Assembly: GCA_947096075.1 (NCBI GenBank)
Contig: CAMUQE010000074.1
Coordinates: 1-9,095, forward strand
Direction of reading: 5' to 3'
DNA: 9,095 nucleotides
Source: Veillonella parvula
Lineage (GTDB): Bacteria > Bacillota > Negativicutes > Veillonellales > Veillonellaceae
Shown here: in pieces, positions 1-5,579 of the stretch
Numbering within the stretch: the stretch's first letter is position 1
How the letters are laid out: each line of letters opens with the position of its first letter
Position numbers and translations under genes: made by a program
The notes under the pieces: generated by a model
What the model saw: only the letters and a program-made list of their open reading frames with translations
Told to the model about the DNA's origin: nothing
Databases searched by the model: none

Positions 1-95
1 CGTAAAATTCATTAAGAATTCATCGTAAATTTATATTATGTTAGTATCTTTATGTGTAAGTTCTTATACTTTCACTAGAATCTATGTATAGAATT

Positions 96-104
96 TGTTA
101 AAAT
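96..104 (+). promoter_or_regulatory. Candidate extended -10 promoter for the first gene
   Basis: The sequence TGTTAAAAT reads as an extended -10 element (TGn followed by TAAAAT at 99-104), 24 nt before the start codon at 129. There is no convincing -35 hexamer at 16-18 nt spacing, which extended -10 promoters can tolerate. The implied transcript start near 111 leaves a very short leader that still includes the AGGAGG at 117-122. An alternative -10 (TATACT, 65-70) lies upstream, also without a good -35. A small dyad TCTAT-GT-ATAGA lies at 81-92, just upstream of the element. This is motif reading only, so confidence is low. Confidence 0.35.
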
Positions 105-128
105 ATAAGTATCTATAGGAGGCTTATT

Positions 129-575
129 ATGAAAAAGAAGATTATTACAGCTGTTCTAGGGATTTGTTTAACTACAACTGCATTTGGTGGCATCTTGACA
201 ACTCAAGCTGGTGGACTTAGTAGCATTCTTGGTGGTGCAGCTAAAATTGGTGGTATCGGCATTGTTGTTAATAAATTTGGTCCACAAATTGACTCTTTCC
301 TAAATAAATTATTGAAACAAAATAACTTGAGTACTGAATATACAACTAAAGTAGTTCCTATTATCAGTATTGGTACAAAAGGTTATATCGGTGCGGCTCA
401 AGTTACTGGGCCTGCTTCTAGCATTGAAGAAGTTAAAGCTGTTGCTCAAGTAGAAGGTAGCTTTAATGGTATGGTTCGTGTAAAAGGATTAGTTCCTGTT
501 AATAGCACAAACCCAGTTGGTGCATCTCGTGTTCAAGGCGTAGGTGTATCTGCGATTATTGATTTGAAAATTTAA
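129..575 (+). CDS. Small exported protein of unknown function
   Basis: This is a 148-residue protein with a typical Sec signal peptide: MKKK, then a hydrophobic stretch, with likely signal peptidase I cleavage near TTQA (about residue 27). C13 is not in a good lipobox, so a lipoprotein is unlikely. Residues 28-50 are rich in Gly, Ile and Val and could insert in or lie on a membrane. The remainder alternates short hydrophobic and polar residues, as in beta-strands, with the motif GTKGYIGAAQV near residues 83-93 and RVQGVGVSAIIDL at the end. The mature part has no cysteine. The start is fixed by a perfect AGGAGG (117-122) 6 nt upstream of ATG. I do not recognise a named family; from memory, similar small exported proteins occur in other Negativicutes. 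It precedes two other exported envelope proteins, so a cell-envelope location (periplasm or outer membrane) is likely, but the function is unknown. Confidence 0.85.
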   Translation: MKKKIITAVLGICLTTTAFGGILTTQAGGLSSILGGAAKIGGIGIVVNKFGPQIDSFLNKLLKQNNLSTEYTTKVVPIISIGTKGYIGAAQVTGPASSIEEVKAVAQVEGSFNGMVRVKGLVPVNSTNPVGASRVQGVGVSAIIDLKI

Positions 576-608
576 TGGCCACTGAGCATATAAATTGATA
601 GACTCAGG

Positions 609-648
609 GAATAAGCACGGTCTTAGGCCCGTGCTTATTCTGTTGTAT
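609..648 (+). terminator. Terminator-like hairpin after the first gene
   Basis: A perfect 12-bp stem, GAATAAGCACGG (609-620) pairing with CCGTGCTTATTC (629-640), encloses an 8-nt loop. It is followed by the moderately T-rich TGTTGTAT. The T-tract is poor, so termination may be partial, leaving some read-through into the gene at 684. It is the only candidate stop for the transcript of the 129-575 gene. Confidence 0.65.
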
Positions 649-660
649 AACAGTTATACA
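644..660. promoter_or_regulatory. Perfect 17-bp dyad, operator-like, upstream of the VYG-repeat gene
   Basis: TGTATAAC-A-GTTATACA is a perfect 8+1+8 inverted repeat. It lies 23 nt before the ATG at 684, between the hairpin and the ribosome binding site. The arms contain -10-like hexamers (TATAAC at 646-651, TATACA at 655-660), so a bound repressor would cover the likely promoter core. No convincing -35 was found. The regulator is unknown; a GntR- or TetR-type dimer would suit a dyad of this size, but that is a guess. Confidence 0.5.
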
Positions 661-673
661 TTAGATACATTGT

Positions 674-678
674 GGAGG
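674..678 (+). promoter_or_regulatory. Ribosome binding site that sets the start at 684
   Basis: GGAGG at 674-678 lies 5 nt before ATG 684. An in-frame GTG at 672 overlaps this Shine-Dalgarno sequence and would add MEEF ahead of a clean signal peptide. The ATG at 684 (MKKQVLTLL) is therefore the real start. Confidence 0.9.
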
Positions 679-683
679 AATTT

Positions 684-1796
684 ATGAAGAAACAAGTACT
701 TACACTTTTAATGGCATCCCTAATTTCAGGCACTGCATTTGCCGCTCCTGGTACAGTAACTGAAAAAACAAATGTTTTAGAAACTACTGTATATGGAGCC
801 GTACAAGATGGTGCTGTTGTGGATCGCATTAATCAACTTGATGAAACCGTGTATGGTACTGGTTTCAATGGTAATTCCGCAACATTGAGTAAACGTGTTG
901 ATTCCCTCTACAATTCTGTAGAAGGCAGTGGTACTAATATTTCTTTGCGCGAAGAAATGGATGCATTGGAATATACATATCAAAATAGCATTAATGCAGG
1001 ATCTCTTGTAGACCGTGTAGAAAAGATGGAACGTAGCGTTAATGGTCGCATTGGTAGCGGTTCCTTACAAAAACGTATTATCTCTTTGAAGACAAAGGTA
1101 TATGGTAGCAATGTGGCTCTTACTAACCAAGTAGGTACATTGTCTGGTAATCAAGTGTTCAAAGTGACTCTAAATGAAGCGGTTTCTTCTAAAACTAGTC
1201 ATGAAGGTGACACTGTATCCTTTACAGTTGCAGAAAATGTAATGGATGGCAATGTCTTATTAGTACCTGCGGGCACTGTAGGTTCCGGAACAATTACTTC
1301 TTTGAAAAAGGCTCGTTCCTTTGGTCGTAATGGTGCGTTAGATATTACATTTGATACAATCCCAGCTATTGATGGTACAGAATTTACTGCTGTACAAGGT
1401 AAAGAGGCTAAGGATAAAACTCGTAGTGAAGTTAAAGCAGCAGGTGCATCTGTGGCGGGCGCAGTTCTACTCGGTCCTGTTGGACTTGTAGGAGGCGCTT
1501 TTATCAAAGGTAAAAATATTGAGTATCCAGCTGGTGCTACTGTATATGTACAACCTCAAGATTCCGTAACAATTCAAGGTCTTGTTATTGGTGGCGATGG
1601 TTTAGCTCATAGTGATAATGAATTAGCTGATGCTGTAACTATATCTAATACAACCGGTGAGTCTGAAGAATATGTAGAAAATAATGGTGTTGATGAAAAT
1701 GCAACTGTAGCTGATGATACTACAGCGGTTGAGGAGCCAGAAGAACCTGTAGAAAATGTTTCTCAACCTATCGTTGTTGTAAAGCGTAATCAATAA
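684..1796 (+). CDS. Exported VYG-repeat protein with beta domain and glycine zipper
   Basis: This is a 370-residue protein of unknown function. A signal peptide is cleaved after TAFA (residue 20). Residues 31-141 hold five degenerate repeats of about 23-27 residues of the form LExTVYG...GSLxxRIxxLE, which probably fold as short helices. Residues 158-245 look like a beta-rich domain with the pattern VPAGTVGSGTI...FGRNGALDITFDTIPAIDG. Similar VPAGT/FG-G-L segments occur in many uncharacterised envelope proteins (from memory). Residues 252-275 are a glycine zipper (AGASVAGAVLLGPVGLVGGA) that could insert in a membrane or self-associate. A segment YPAGATVYVQPQD follows at 281-293. The tail (about 310-358) is acidic and disordered-looking, ending in VVVKRNQ. 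There are no cysteines. It lies 37 nt upstream of the lptD-like gene with no terminator between, so the two are probably co-transcribed and it may serve in outer-membrane biogenesis or anchoring. No SLH domain is present, so it is not an OmpM-type tether. Confidence 0.88.
   Translation: MKKQVLTLLMASLISGTAFAAPGTVTEKTNVLETTVYGAVQDGAVVDRINQLDETVYGTGFNGNSATLSKRVDSLYNSVEGSGTNISLREEMDALEYTYQNSINAGSLVDRVEKMERSVNGRIGSGSLQKRIISLKTKVYGSNVALTNQVGTLSGNQVFKVTLNEAVSSKTSHEGDTVSFTVAENVMDGNVLLVPAGTVGSGTITSLKKARSFGRNGALDITFDTIPAIDGTEFTAVQGKEAKDKTRSEVKAAGASVAGAVLLGPVGLVGGAFIKGKNIEYPAGATVYVQPQDSVTIQGLVIGGDGLAHSDNELADAVTISNTTGESEEYVENNGVDENATVADDTTAVEEPEEPVENVSQPIVVVKRNQ
774..1106 (+). repeat. Five tandem degenerate VYG repeats within the coding region
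   Basis: The units begin near LETTVYG (residue 32), LDETVYG (52), LYNSVEG (75), LEYTYQN (95) and MERSVNG (115), with a final half-unit LKTKVYG (135). The shared features are a hydrophobic residue, then T/S-V-Y/N-G, a glycine/serine turn, and RIxxL or RVxxL. The repeats are seen in protein rather than DNA, which suggests old duplication followed by divergence. Confidence 0.8.
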
Positions 1797-1833
1797 TTAA
1801 CAAATTCTTAAAGTAATAGGAGTTCTAGTAACC

Positions 1834-3387
1834 ATGAGGAAACGTAAAGTACAATGGCTGGCAGCGGCATGTGTTGTTTGTTTAGCACAACCTGTATTTG
1901 CCGCTACTGAGTCAACTATTGTATATCAAGATACATTGGATAGCGTAGGTCAATCCTATGCAGGAGAAATTTTTAAAGCATCTACACCTGAATATAGTAA
2001 TATCCGTGTTGTACGTCGTGGTGAAAAAGCGAAATCTGCTACTCCTGCTGAACAGTTGCCTACACGTATCGATGCTAATAAAATGTCTTATACTGGCTCT
2101 ACAGGTGATGTATATGCTCAAGGCGATGTTGTGGTGTCTCATGGTAATCAAACTTTGATGGCTCCCCGTATTGAAGGTAATACTAAAACTACAGAGTATC
2201 GTACTGTTGGAGGCTATCGCTATTTGGAAGATGGCGGTAAAACAAAAGATATTACAGGCCAAAATATGACGTATCGCACTAGCGATCGTCACTTTGAGGC
2301 GGACCAAGCCATGGGATGGAGCGACCCCTATTATGTAAAGGGCAATAATGCCACTTTTGATGGACAAATAGGCCATATGGAAAAGGGCATGGTAACTACA
2401 AAACATGCAATGGCATTTGTTCATACTCCAGATTATCGTGTGGAAGGTCAAGATATTAAGGTATATCCTGGTGATAGAGTCGTTATTAAAAAACCATCCT
2501 TCTATATTAAAAACTTTAAAATATTATCCTTGCCATCTTATACGACTTCATTGCGTCATGATAAAGAAGGCAAATTTAGTATTTTTTCCTTAATACCAAA
2601 GCCTACGTATAATAACGATGATGGTATTGGCTTACATGGTAGTACAGAATATCCTATCGGTAAAAACGGTGAAGCTTATATTGACTATCGTTGGTATTCT
2701 AAATCTGGTTTTAAACCACAGGTGGGATATCGTCATTATTTACCTTGGGGGACTGCTTCTATTGGTTATAGTAAGGAATCTAATGAGTATAATGATAAAA
2801 CGGTGTGGGTTGAAAAAATCGGTGAAGTTCGTTTAGATACTCATACATATCATATAGGTAAATCTCCAATTACTGTACGTGGTGGTGTTAATGCTGGTTA
2901 TTGGAAAGAGGACTCTGTAAAAGGTTCTCATAAGGAATATTATGCAGAAGTTTCTCATGATCCAATCAAGCTTGGCAAAAATGCTGATTTACGTTTCTTA
3001 GGTGGTTACCAACGTGACTACTATGGTTATGATGGTACAATTCGTAGCATGCCTTATTGGGGAGCTAGATTCAAATCCAAAGTTGGCAATCGCGCTAATG
3101 TATGGGTTAGCTATAATCAACGAAATATCTCCTACAATAATTCACCATATCGTTTTGACACGACAGAGCTTCCTAAGGAACTCATTTATGGTGGCTCTTA
3201 CAAATTAACTCGTCTTGATGACATTTCTGTAAGTGTTAAAAATAATTTGATGAGTGGTGATATTGATTCTGTTTATTACACATGGCATCGTGATTTACAC
3301 TCCTTCGACATGTACTTAACATATAAAGATGGACATAAAAATAAAAATGATCAATGGAAAATTAAATTTGTAGGTAAAGACTTTTAG
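1834..3387 (+). CDS. lptD: LptD/OstA-like LPS-assembly outer-membrane protein (short form)
   Basis: LptD is the outer-membrane barrel that, with LptE, inserts LPS into the outer leaflet. This 517-residue protein has a signal peptide cleaved after PVFA (residue 23). An OstA/LptA-type beta-jellyroll spans about residues 75-215 (RIDANKMSYTGSTGDVYAQG, then DITGQNMTYRTSDRHFEA, then YRVEGQDIKVYPGDRVVIKKP). The following 'FYIKNFKILSLPSY' segment is typical of LptD just before the barrel. From about 255 to the end, strands rich in Tyr, Gly and charged residues suggest a barrel. The C-terminal residue is Phe, as expected for a BAM substrate. It is clearly shorter than E. coli LptD (about 780 residues), and the mature part has no cysteine, so the disulfides known in E. 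coli LptD cannot form. AGGAG at 1818-1822 sits 11 nt before ATG, a slightly long spacing. It is probably co-transcribed with its neighbours. Family assignment is firm; true LptD function versus a paralogue is less certain. Confidence 0.82.
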   Translation: MRKRKVQWLAAACVVCLAQPVFAATESTIVYQDTLDSVGQSYAGEIFKASTPEYSNIRVVRRGEKAKSATPAEQLPTRIDANKMSYTGSTGDVYAQGDVVVSHGNQTLMAPRIEGNTKTTEYRTVGGYRYLEDGGKTKDITGQNMTYRTSDRHFEADQAMGWSDPYYVKGNNATFDGQIGHMEKGMVTTKHAMAFVHTPDYRVEGQDIKVYPGDRVVIKKPSFYIKNFKILSLPSYTTSLRHDKEGKFSIFSLIPKPTYNNDDGIGLHGSTEYPIGKNGEAYIDYRWYSKSGFKPQVGYRHYLPWGTASIGYSKESNEYNDKTVWVEKIGEVRLDTHTYHIGKSPITVRGGVNAGYWKEDSVKGSHKEYYAEVSHDPIKLGKNADLRFLGGYQRDYYGYDGTIRSMPYWGARFKSKVGNRANVWVSYNQRNISYNNSPYRFDTTELPKELIYGGSYKLTRLDDISVSVKNNLMSGDIDSVYYTWHRDLHSFDMYLTYKDGHKNKNDQWKIKFVGKDF

Positions 3388-3400
3388 TTAGGAGAATGCT

Positions 3401-4264
3401 ATGCAACGCATTAGAAAAGCTGTAATTCCAGCAGCTGGTTTTGGTACACGTTTCTTACCAGCTACCAAGGCACAACCCAAAGAAATGCTTCCTATTGTCG
3501 ATACACCTGCTATCCAATATATTGTGAAAGAAGCGTTAGATTCTGGTATTGAAGAAATTCTAATTATTACAGGGCGTAATAAACGTGCTATTGAGGACCA
3601 TTTTGATAGTAGTGTTGAATTAGAATTGTTATTACAAAGTCAAGGCAAAAATAAACCATTGGCTATGATTAAGGATTTGGCGGACATTAAAGTTCATTTT
3701 ATTCGTCAAAAAGCACCTCGTGGACTTGGTGATGCTGTATTGTGTGCAAAAGCATTTATTGGTGATGAGCCATTTGCAGTATTACTTGGTGATGATATTG
3801 TTTACAATCCAGAAAATCCATGCTTAAAACAGTTGATTGATTGCTATAATGAGCATCCTGGTATTATTTTAGGTGCTCAATTTGTACCGGAAGATAAAGT
3901 TAGCTCTTATGGTATCGTATCTGGCGAAGCATTGGCTGATAATTTATATCGCGTTGATAACTTGGTGGAAAAACCTAAGAAAGAGGATGCTCCATCTCGA
4001 CTCGCTGTATTAGGTCGTTATATTTTGACACCAGATATTTTCAATATTTTAGCAGCTACTAAACCTGGTGTAGGTAATGAAGTTCAATTAACTGATGCAC
4101 TAGCAGCCTCTAAAACTGACACATATGCATTAGCTTATGAAGGCATTCGCTACGATACAGGTGATAAATTAGGCTATTTAAAAGCTACTGTTGAGTATGC
4201 ATTGCGCAATGAAGAATTGGGAGAAAGCTTTAAAGCTTACCTAAAAGAATTAGATCTAAGATAG
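3401..4264 (+). CDS. galU: UTP-glucose-1-phosphate uridylyltransferase
   Basis: GalU converts UTP and glucose-1-phosphate to UDP-glucose and pyrophosphate in the cytoplasm, supplying LPS core, capsule and other glycans. The 287-residue length is normal for bacterial GalU. The nucleotide-binding signature is complete at residues 8-31: AAGFGTRFLPATKAQPKEML. The metal-binding LLGDD is at 128-132, followed by the conserved VEKP, LGRYIL, NEVQLTDAL and YDTGDKLGYL segments. AGGAG (3390-3394) lies 6 nt before ATG, and only 13 nt separate it from the lptD-like stop codon, so the two are surely co-transcribed. This matches a role in envelope sugar supply. A strong terminator follows 22 nt after the stop codon. 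Confidence 0.96.
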   Translation: MQRIRKAVIPAAGFGTRFLPATKAQPKEMLPIVDTPAIQYIVKEALDSGIEEILIITGRNKRAIEDHFDSSVELELLLQSQGKNKPLAMIKDLADIKVHFIRQKAPRGLGDAVLCAKAFIGDEPFAVLLGDDIVYNPENPCLKQLIDCYNEHPGIILGAQFVPEDKVSSYGIVSGEALADNLYRVDNLVEKPKKEDAPSRLAVLGRYILTPDIFNILAATKPGVGNEVQLTDALAASKTDTYALAYEGIRYDTGDKLGYLKATVEYALRNEELGESFKAYLKELDLR

Positions 4265-4286
4265 ACAATCTATAAGATTTTATATG

Positions 4287-4324
4287 AAAGAGCCTATGAT
4301 TTATGTCATAGGCTCTTTTTATTT
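4287..4324 (+). terminator. Strong intrinsic terminator after galU
   Basis: A perfect 13-bp stem, AAAGAGCCTATGA (4287-4299) with TCATAGGCTCTTT (4306-4318), has a 6-nt loop and a T-rich tail TTTTTATTT (4316-4324). This is a textbook Rho-independent terminator that separates the envelope operon from the biotin-linked operon. Confidence 0.95.
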
Positions 4325-4341
4325 GACTTATAATCTTTTAT

Positions 4342-4374
4342 TTGTTAACAAATAGATATTGCTTTTGTTGACGA
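4342..4374. promoter_or_regulatory. BirA-type biotin operator
   Basis: TTGTTAACA (4342-4350), 15 nt, then TGTTGACGA (4366-4374) forms an imperfect dyad: 7 of 9 positions of the right arm match the reverse complement of the left. This is the architecture of BirA operators in bacteria (TTGTwAACC-N14 to N16-GGTTwACAA, known from comparative work on the biotin regulon). The right arm overlaps the -35 box of the promoter at 4368-4396, so bound BirA-biotinyl-AMP would block transcription. The operon contains bioY, a standard BirA target, which strengthens the call. The left arm is itself part of the 12-bp palindrome TTTGTTAACAAA (4341-4352). Confidence 0.75.
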
Positions 4375-4396
4375 ATGAAATAATGTTGATTATAAT
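4368..4396 (+). promoter_or_regulatory. Sigma-A-type promoter of the bioY operon
   Basis: TTGACG (-35, 4368-4373), a 17-nt spacer, then a perfect TATAAT (-10, 4391-4396). Transcription would start near 4403, giving a leader of about 27 nt before ATG 4430. It is the best promoter in the window and is covered by the BirA-like operator at its -35 box and by a 14-bp dyad at its -10 box. Confidence 0.85.
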
Positions 4397-4399
4397 CAA
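4386..4399. promoter_or_regulatory. FNR-like 14-bp palindrome over the -10 box
   Basis: TTGATTATAATCAA is a perfect palindrome and matches the FNR consensus TTGAT-N4-ATCAA at every defined base. It is centred on the -10 element, a position that would repress if a Crp/Fnr-family protein bound there. A TATAAT core favours AT palindromes by chance, so the match may be fortuitous. Confidence 0.4.
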
Positions 4400-4429
4400 T
4401 TTATTGAATAAATAAAGGAATGTGATTAT

Positions 4430-4960
4430 ATGAGAACATTATTTAAAGCATTATGTAATAATGATTTAGAATTACCAAGGCATAGTGTAATTAAACATAT
4501 GCATTATGATTCTGCTGGTAGTGATGAACCTATGTGTAACATTGTGTCTCAAGTTGCTAAAACCACGACTATTGGTATTATGGATCGCTCAGGCTTCTTG
4601 ATGGTTGATTTACGACCAGTGCCGAAACAATTCAGCATTCGCGCTACAATACATCAAGAGGAAAGCAGTGGTGCTATATCGTTTTCTAAGGAAGATATAG
4701 TACGATTTGTAAACGATATTAATGATACGAATCCAATCCATCGAGAAAATCCTTATGTCGTACCTGGCTGTATGATTCTGGAAACCTTGTGGAATTATTG
4801 GAATATTAGTAAATCTGCTCTGCAAATGGCGATTTACTTTCATGCACCTGTCATTGCAGAGGATAAGGTGACTCTAGTGGAAGTTTCAGAGGATGCTCAT
4901 GTAGAAGGCTACGTTGGTGACACATTGGCTTTTTCTGCTACGTTTTTGGGTGAAAATTAA
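4430..4960 (+). CDS. MaoC-like hot-dog hydratase/dehydratase
   Basis: This 176-residue cytoplasmic protein has the (R)-specific enoyl-CoA hydratase signature in its second half: FSKEDIVRFVNDINDTNPIH at residues 85-104, then VVPGCMILETLW at 110-121. Hydratases of this family use Asp and His in a D-x4-H arrangement; here these are D99 and H104, with N101 and P102 also conserved. It would hydrate or dehydrate a 2-enoyl/3-hydroxyacyl thioester. Residues 1-80 match nothing I recognise, and the hot-dog portion after D99 (77 residues) is shorter than in PhaJ-type enzymes. AAAGGAA (4414-4420) precedes ATG by about 9 nt. It is the first gene behind the BirA-like operator, 44 nt before bioY. The Staphylococcus vraC product, encoded beside an acyl ligase and thiolase, may be a distant counterpart (from memory, unverified). 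The exact substrate is unknown. Confidence 0.78.
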   Translation: MRTLFKALCNNDLELPRHSVIKHMHYDSAGSDEPMCNIVSQVAKTTTIGIMDRSGFLMVDLRPVPKQFSIRATIHQEESSGAISFSKEDIVRFVNDINDTNPIHRENPYVVPGCMILETLWNYWNISKSALQMAIYFHAPVIAEDKVTLVEVSEDAHVEGYVGDTLAFSATFLGEN

Positions 4961-5004
4961 GATTCATCAGCTTTGAAAAAAAGATGTATTAGTTAGAGGT
5001 AATT

Positions 5005-5517
5005 ATGGAAGCAAGACGTTTAACAAAAATGGCTTTATTAACGGCCTTATTATGTATTTCAGCATATATTTCTTTTCCATTGCCATTTAGCCCTGCTATG
5101 GTAACGGCGTTGACTTTGGTAGCCACATTAACCGGCTTATTGTTACAGCCTAAAGATGTACTTATCGTATTTATCATTTATATTTTGCTTGGTGCAGTAG
5201 GCTTGCCAGTATTTGTTGGTGGTACGGCTGGTCTTGGTAAGTTGTTGGGGCCAACAGGGGGCTTTATTTTTTCTTGGCCAGTAGCTTATACCTTACTTAG
5301 TGTATTTAAAGGTTCTAAGAAGAGCTTTTTATCCTATGCTTGGCGCTCTATTGTGATTACGATTCCTGTAGTATACCTTTTTGGTGTAGCAGGCTTTATG
5401 ATGGTTACAAAGACAGAACTTTGGGCGGCATTGCCTGTAGTCATGTTCCCATTTATTCCAGGGGATATCGTAAAATGTCTAGTTGCTTCTTGGTTAGCAA
5501 CTAAAATTAAAATTTAG
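5005..5517 (+). CDS. bioY: Biotin transporter substrate-binding subunit BioY
   Basis: BioY is the membrane S-component that captures biotin, alone or with the ECF energising module (EcfA/EcfT). The 170-residue length is usual for BioY. Starting from MEARRLTKMALLTALLC, it has about six hydrophobic segments (roughly residues 9-22, 30-47, 51-69, 86-100, 110-132 and 138-165). Conserved BioY marks are LPVFVGGTAGLGKLLGPTGGFI (about 67-88) and the late FIPGDIVK motif (about 152-159). TAGAGG at 4994-4999 lies 5 nt before ATG. No ecfA or ecfT genes are in the window, so the module is either shared and encoded elsewhere or BioY works alone. It is the second gene of the probable BirA-controlled operon and is followed directly by an intrinsic terminator. 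Confidence 0.95.
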   Translation: MEARRLTKMALLTALLCISAYISFPLPFSPAMVTALTLVATLTGLLLQPKDVLIVFIIYILLGAVGLPVFVGGTAGLGKLLGPTGGFIFSWPVAYTLLSVFKGSKKSFLSYAWRSIVITIPVVYLFGVAGFMMVTKTELWAALPVVMFPFIPGDIVKCLVASWLATKIKI

Positions 5518-5525
5518 AATACAAT

Positions 5526-5557
5526 AAAAGTGGCATTCCTCGGGATGCCTCTTTTTT
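5526..5557 (+). terminator. Intrinsic terminator between bioY and the thiolase
   Basis: The stem pairs AAAAG (5526-5530) with CTTTT (5551-5555) and GGCATTC (5532-5538) with GGATGCC (5543-5549), separated by one T-T mismatch. A CTCG tetraloop closes it and a six-T tract ends at 5557. It lies 9 nt after the bioY stop. No good promoter is visible between it and the thiolase ATG at 5580, so the downstream genes probably depend on read-through. Confidence 0.85.
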
Positions 5558-5568
5558 GCTTTTAATAG

Positions 5569-5574
5569 AAGGAG
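5569..5574 (+). promoter_or_regulatory. Ribosome binding site that sets the thiolase start at 5580
   Basis: AAGGAG at 5569-5574 lies 5 nt before ATG 5580. An in-frame TTG at 5556 falls within the terminator T-tract and upstream of this Shine-Dalgarno sequence, so it is not the start. Confidence 0.9.
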
Positions 5575-5579
5575 TTTAT

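Noticed and set aside
129..215. Lipoprotein signal in the first gene because of C13
   Set aside because: The residues before C13 (L-G-I) do not form a good lipobox, and a signal peptidase I site near residue 27 fits better.
672..683. GTG start adding MEEF to the VYG-repeat protein
   Set aside because: The GTG overlaps the Shine-Dalgarno GGAGG used by ATG 684, and the signal peptide begins naturally at MKKQ.
635..1507. Three ORFs on the - strand (635-829, 777-983, 1199-1507)
   Set aside because: They are antisense to a well-supported exported protein, lack ribosome binding sites and have no recognisable sequence; they are shadows.
1912..2451. 179-residue ORF on the - strand inside the lptD-like gene
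   Set aside because: It is rich in Ile, Cys, His and Ser as expected of a mirror frame, shows no domain, and the + strand frame is clearly LptD-like.
4265..4429. Riboswitch or small RNA in the 165-nt gap before the hydratase gene
   Set aside because: The gap is accounted for by the galU terminator, the BirA-like operator and the promoter, and the predicted leader of about 27 nt is too short for a riboswitch.
5480..5503. 8-bp hairpin TAGTTGCT/AGCAACTA at the 3' end of bioY as a terminator
   Set aside because: It is inside the coding region and is followed by an A-rich rather than T-rich tract. The real terminator is at 5526-5557.
5556..5579. TTG start adding eight residues to the thiolase
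   Set aside because: It lies in the terminator T-tract and upstream of a good AAGGAG that serves ATG 5580.
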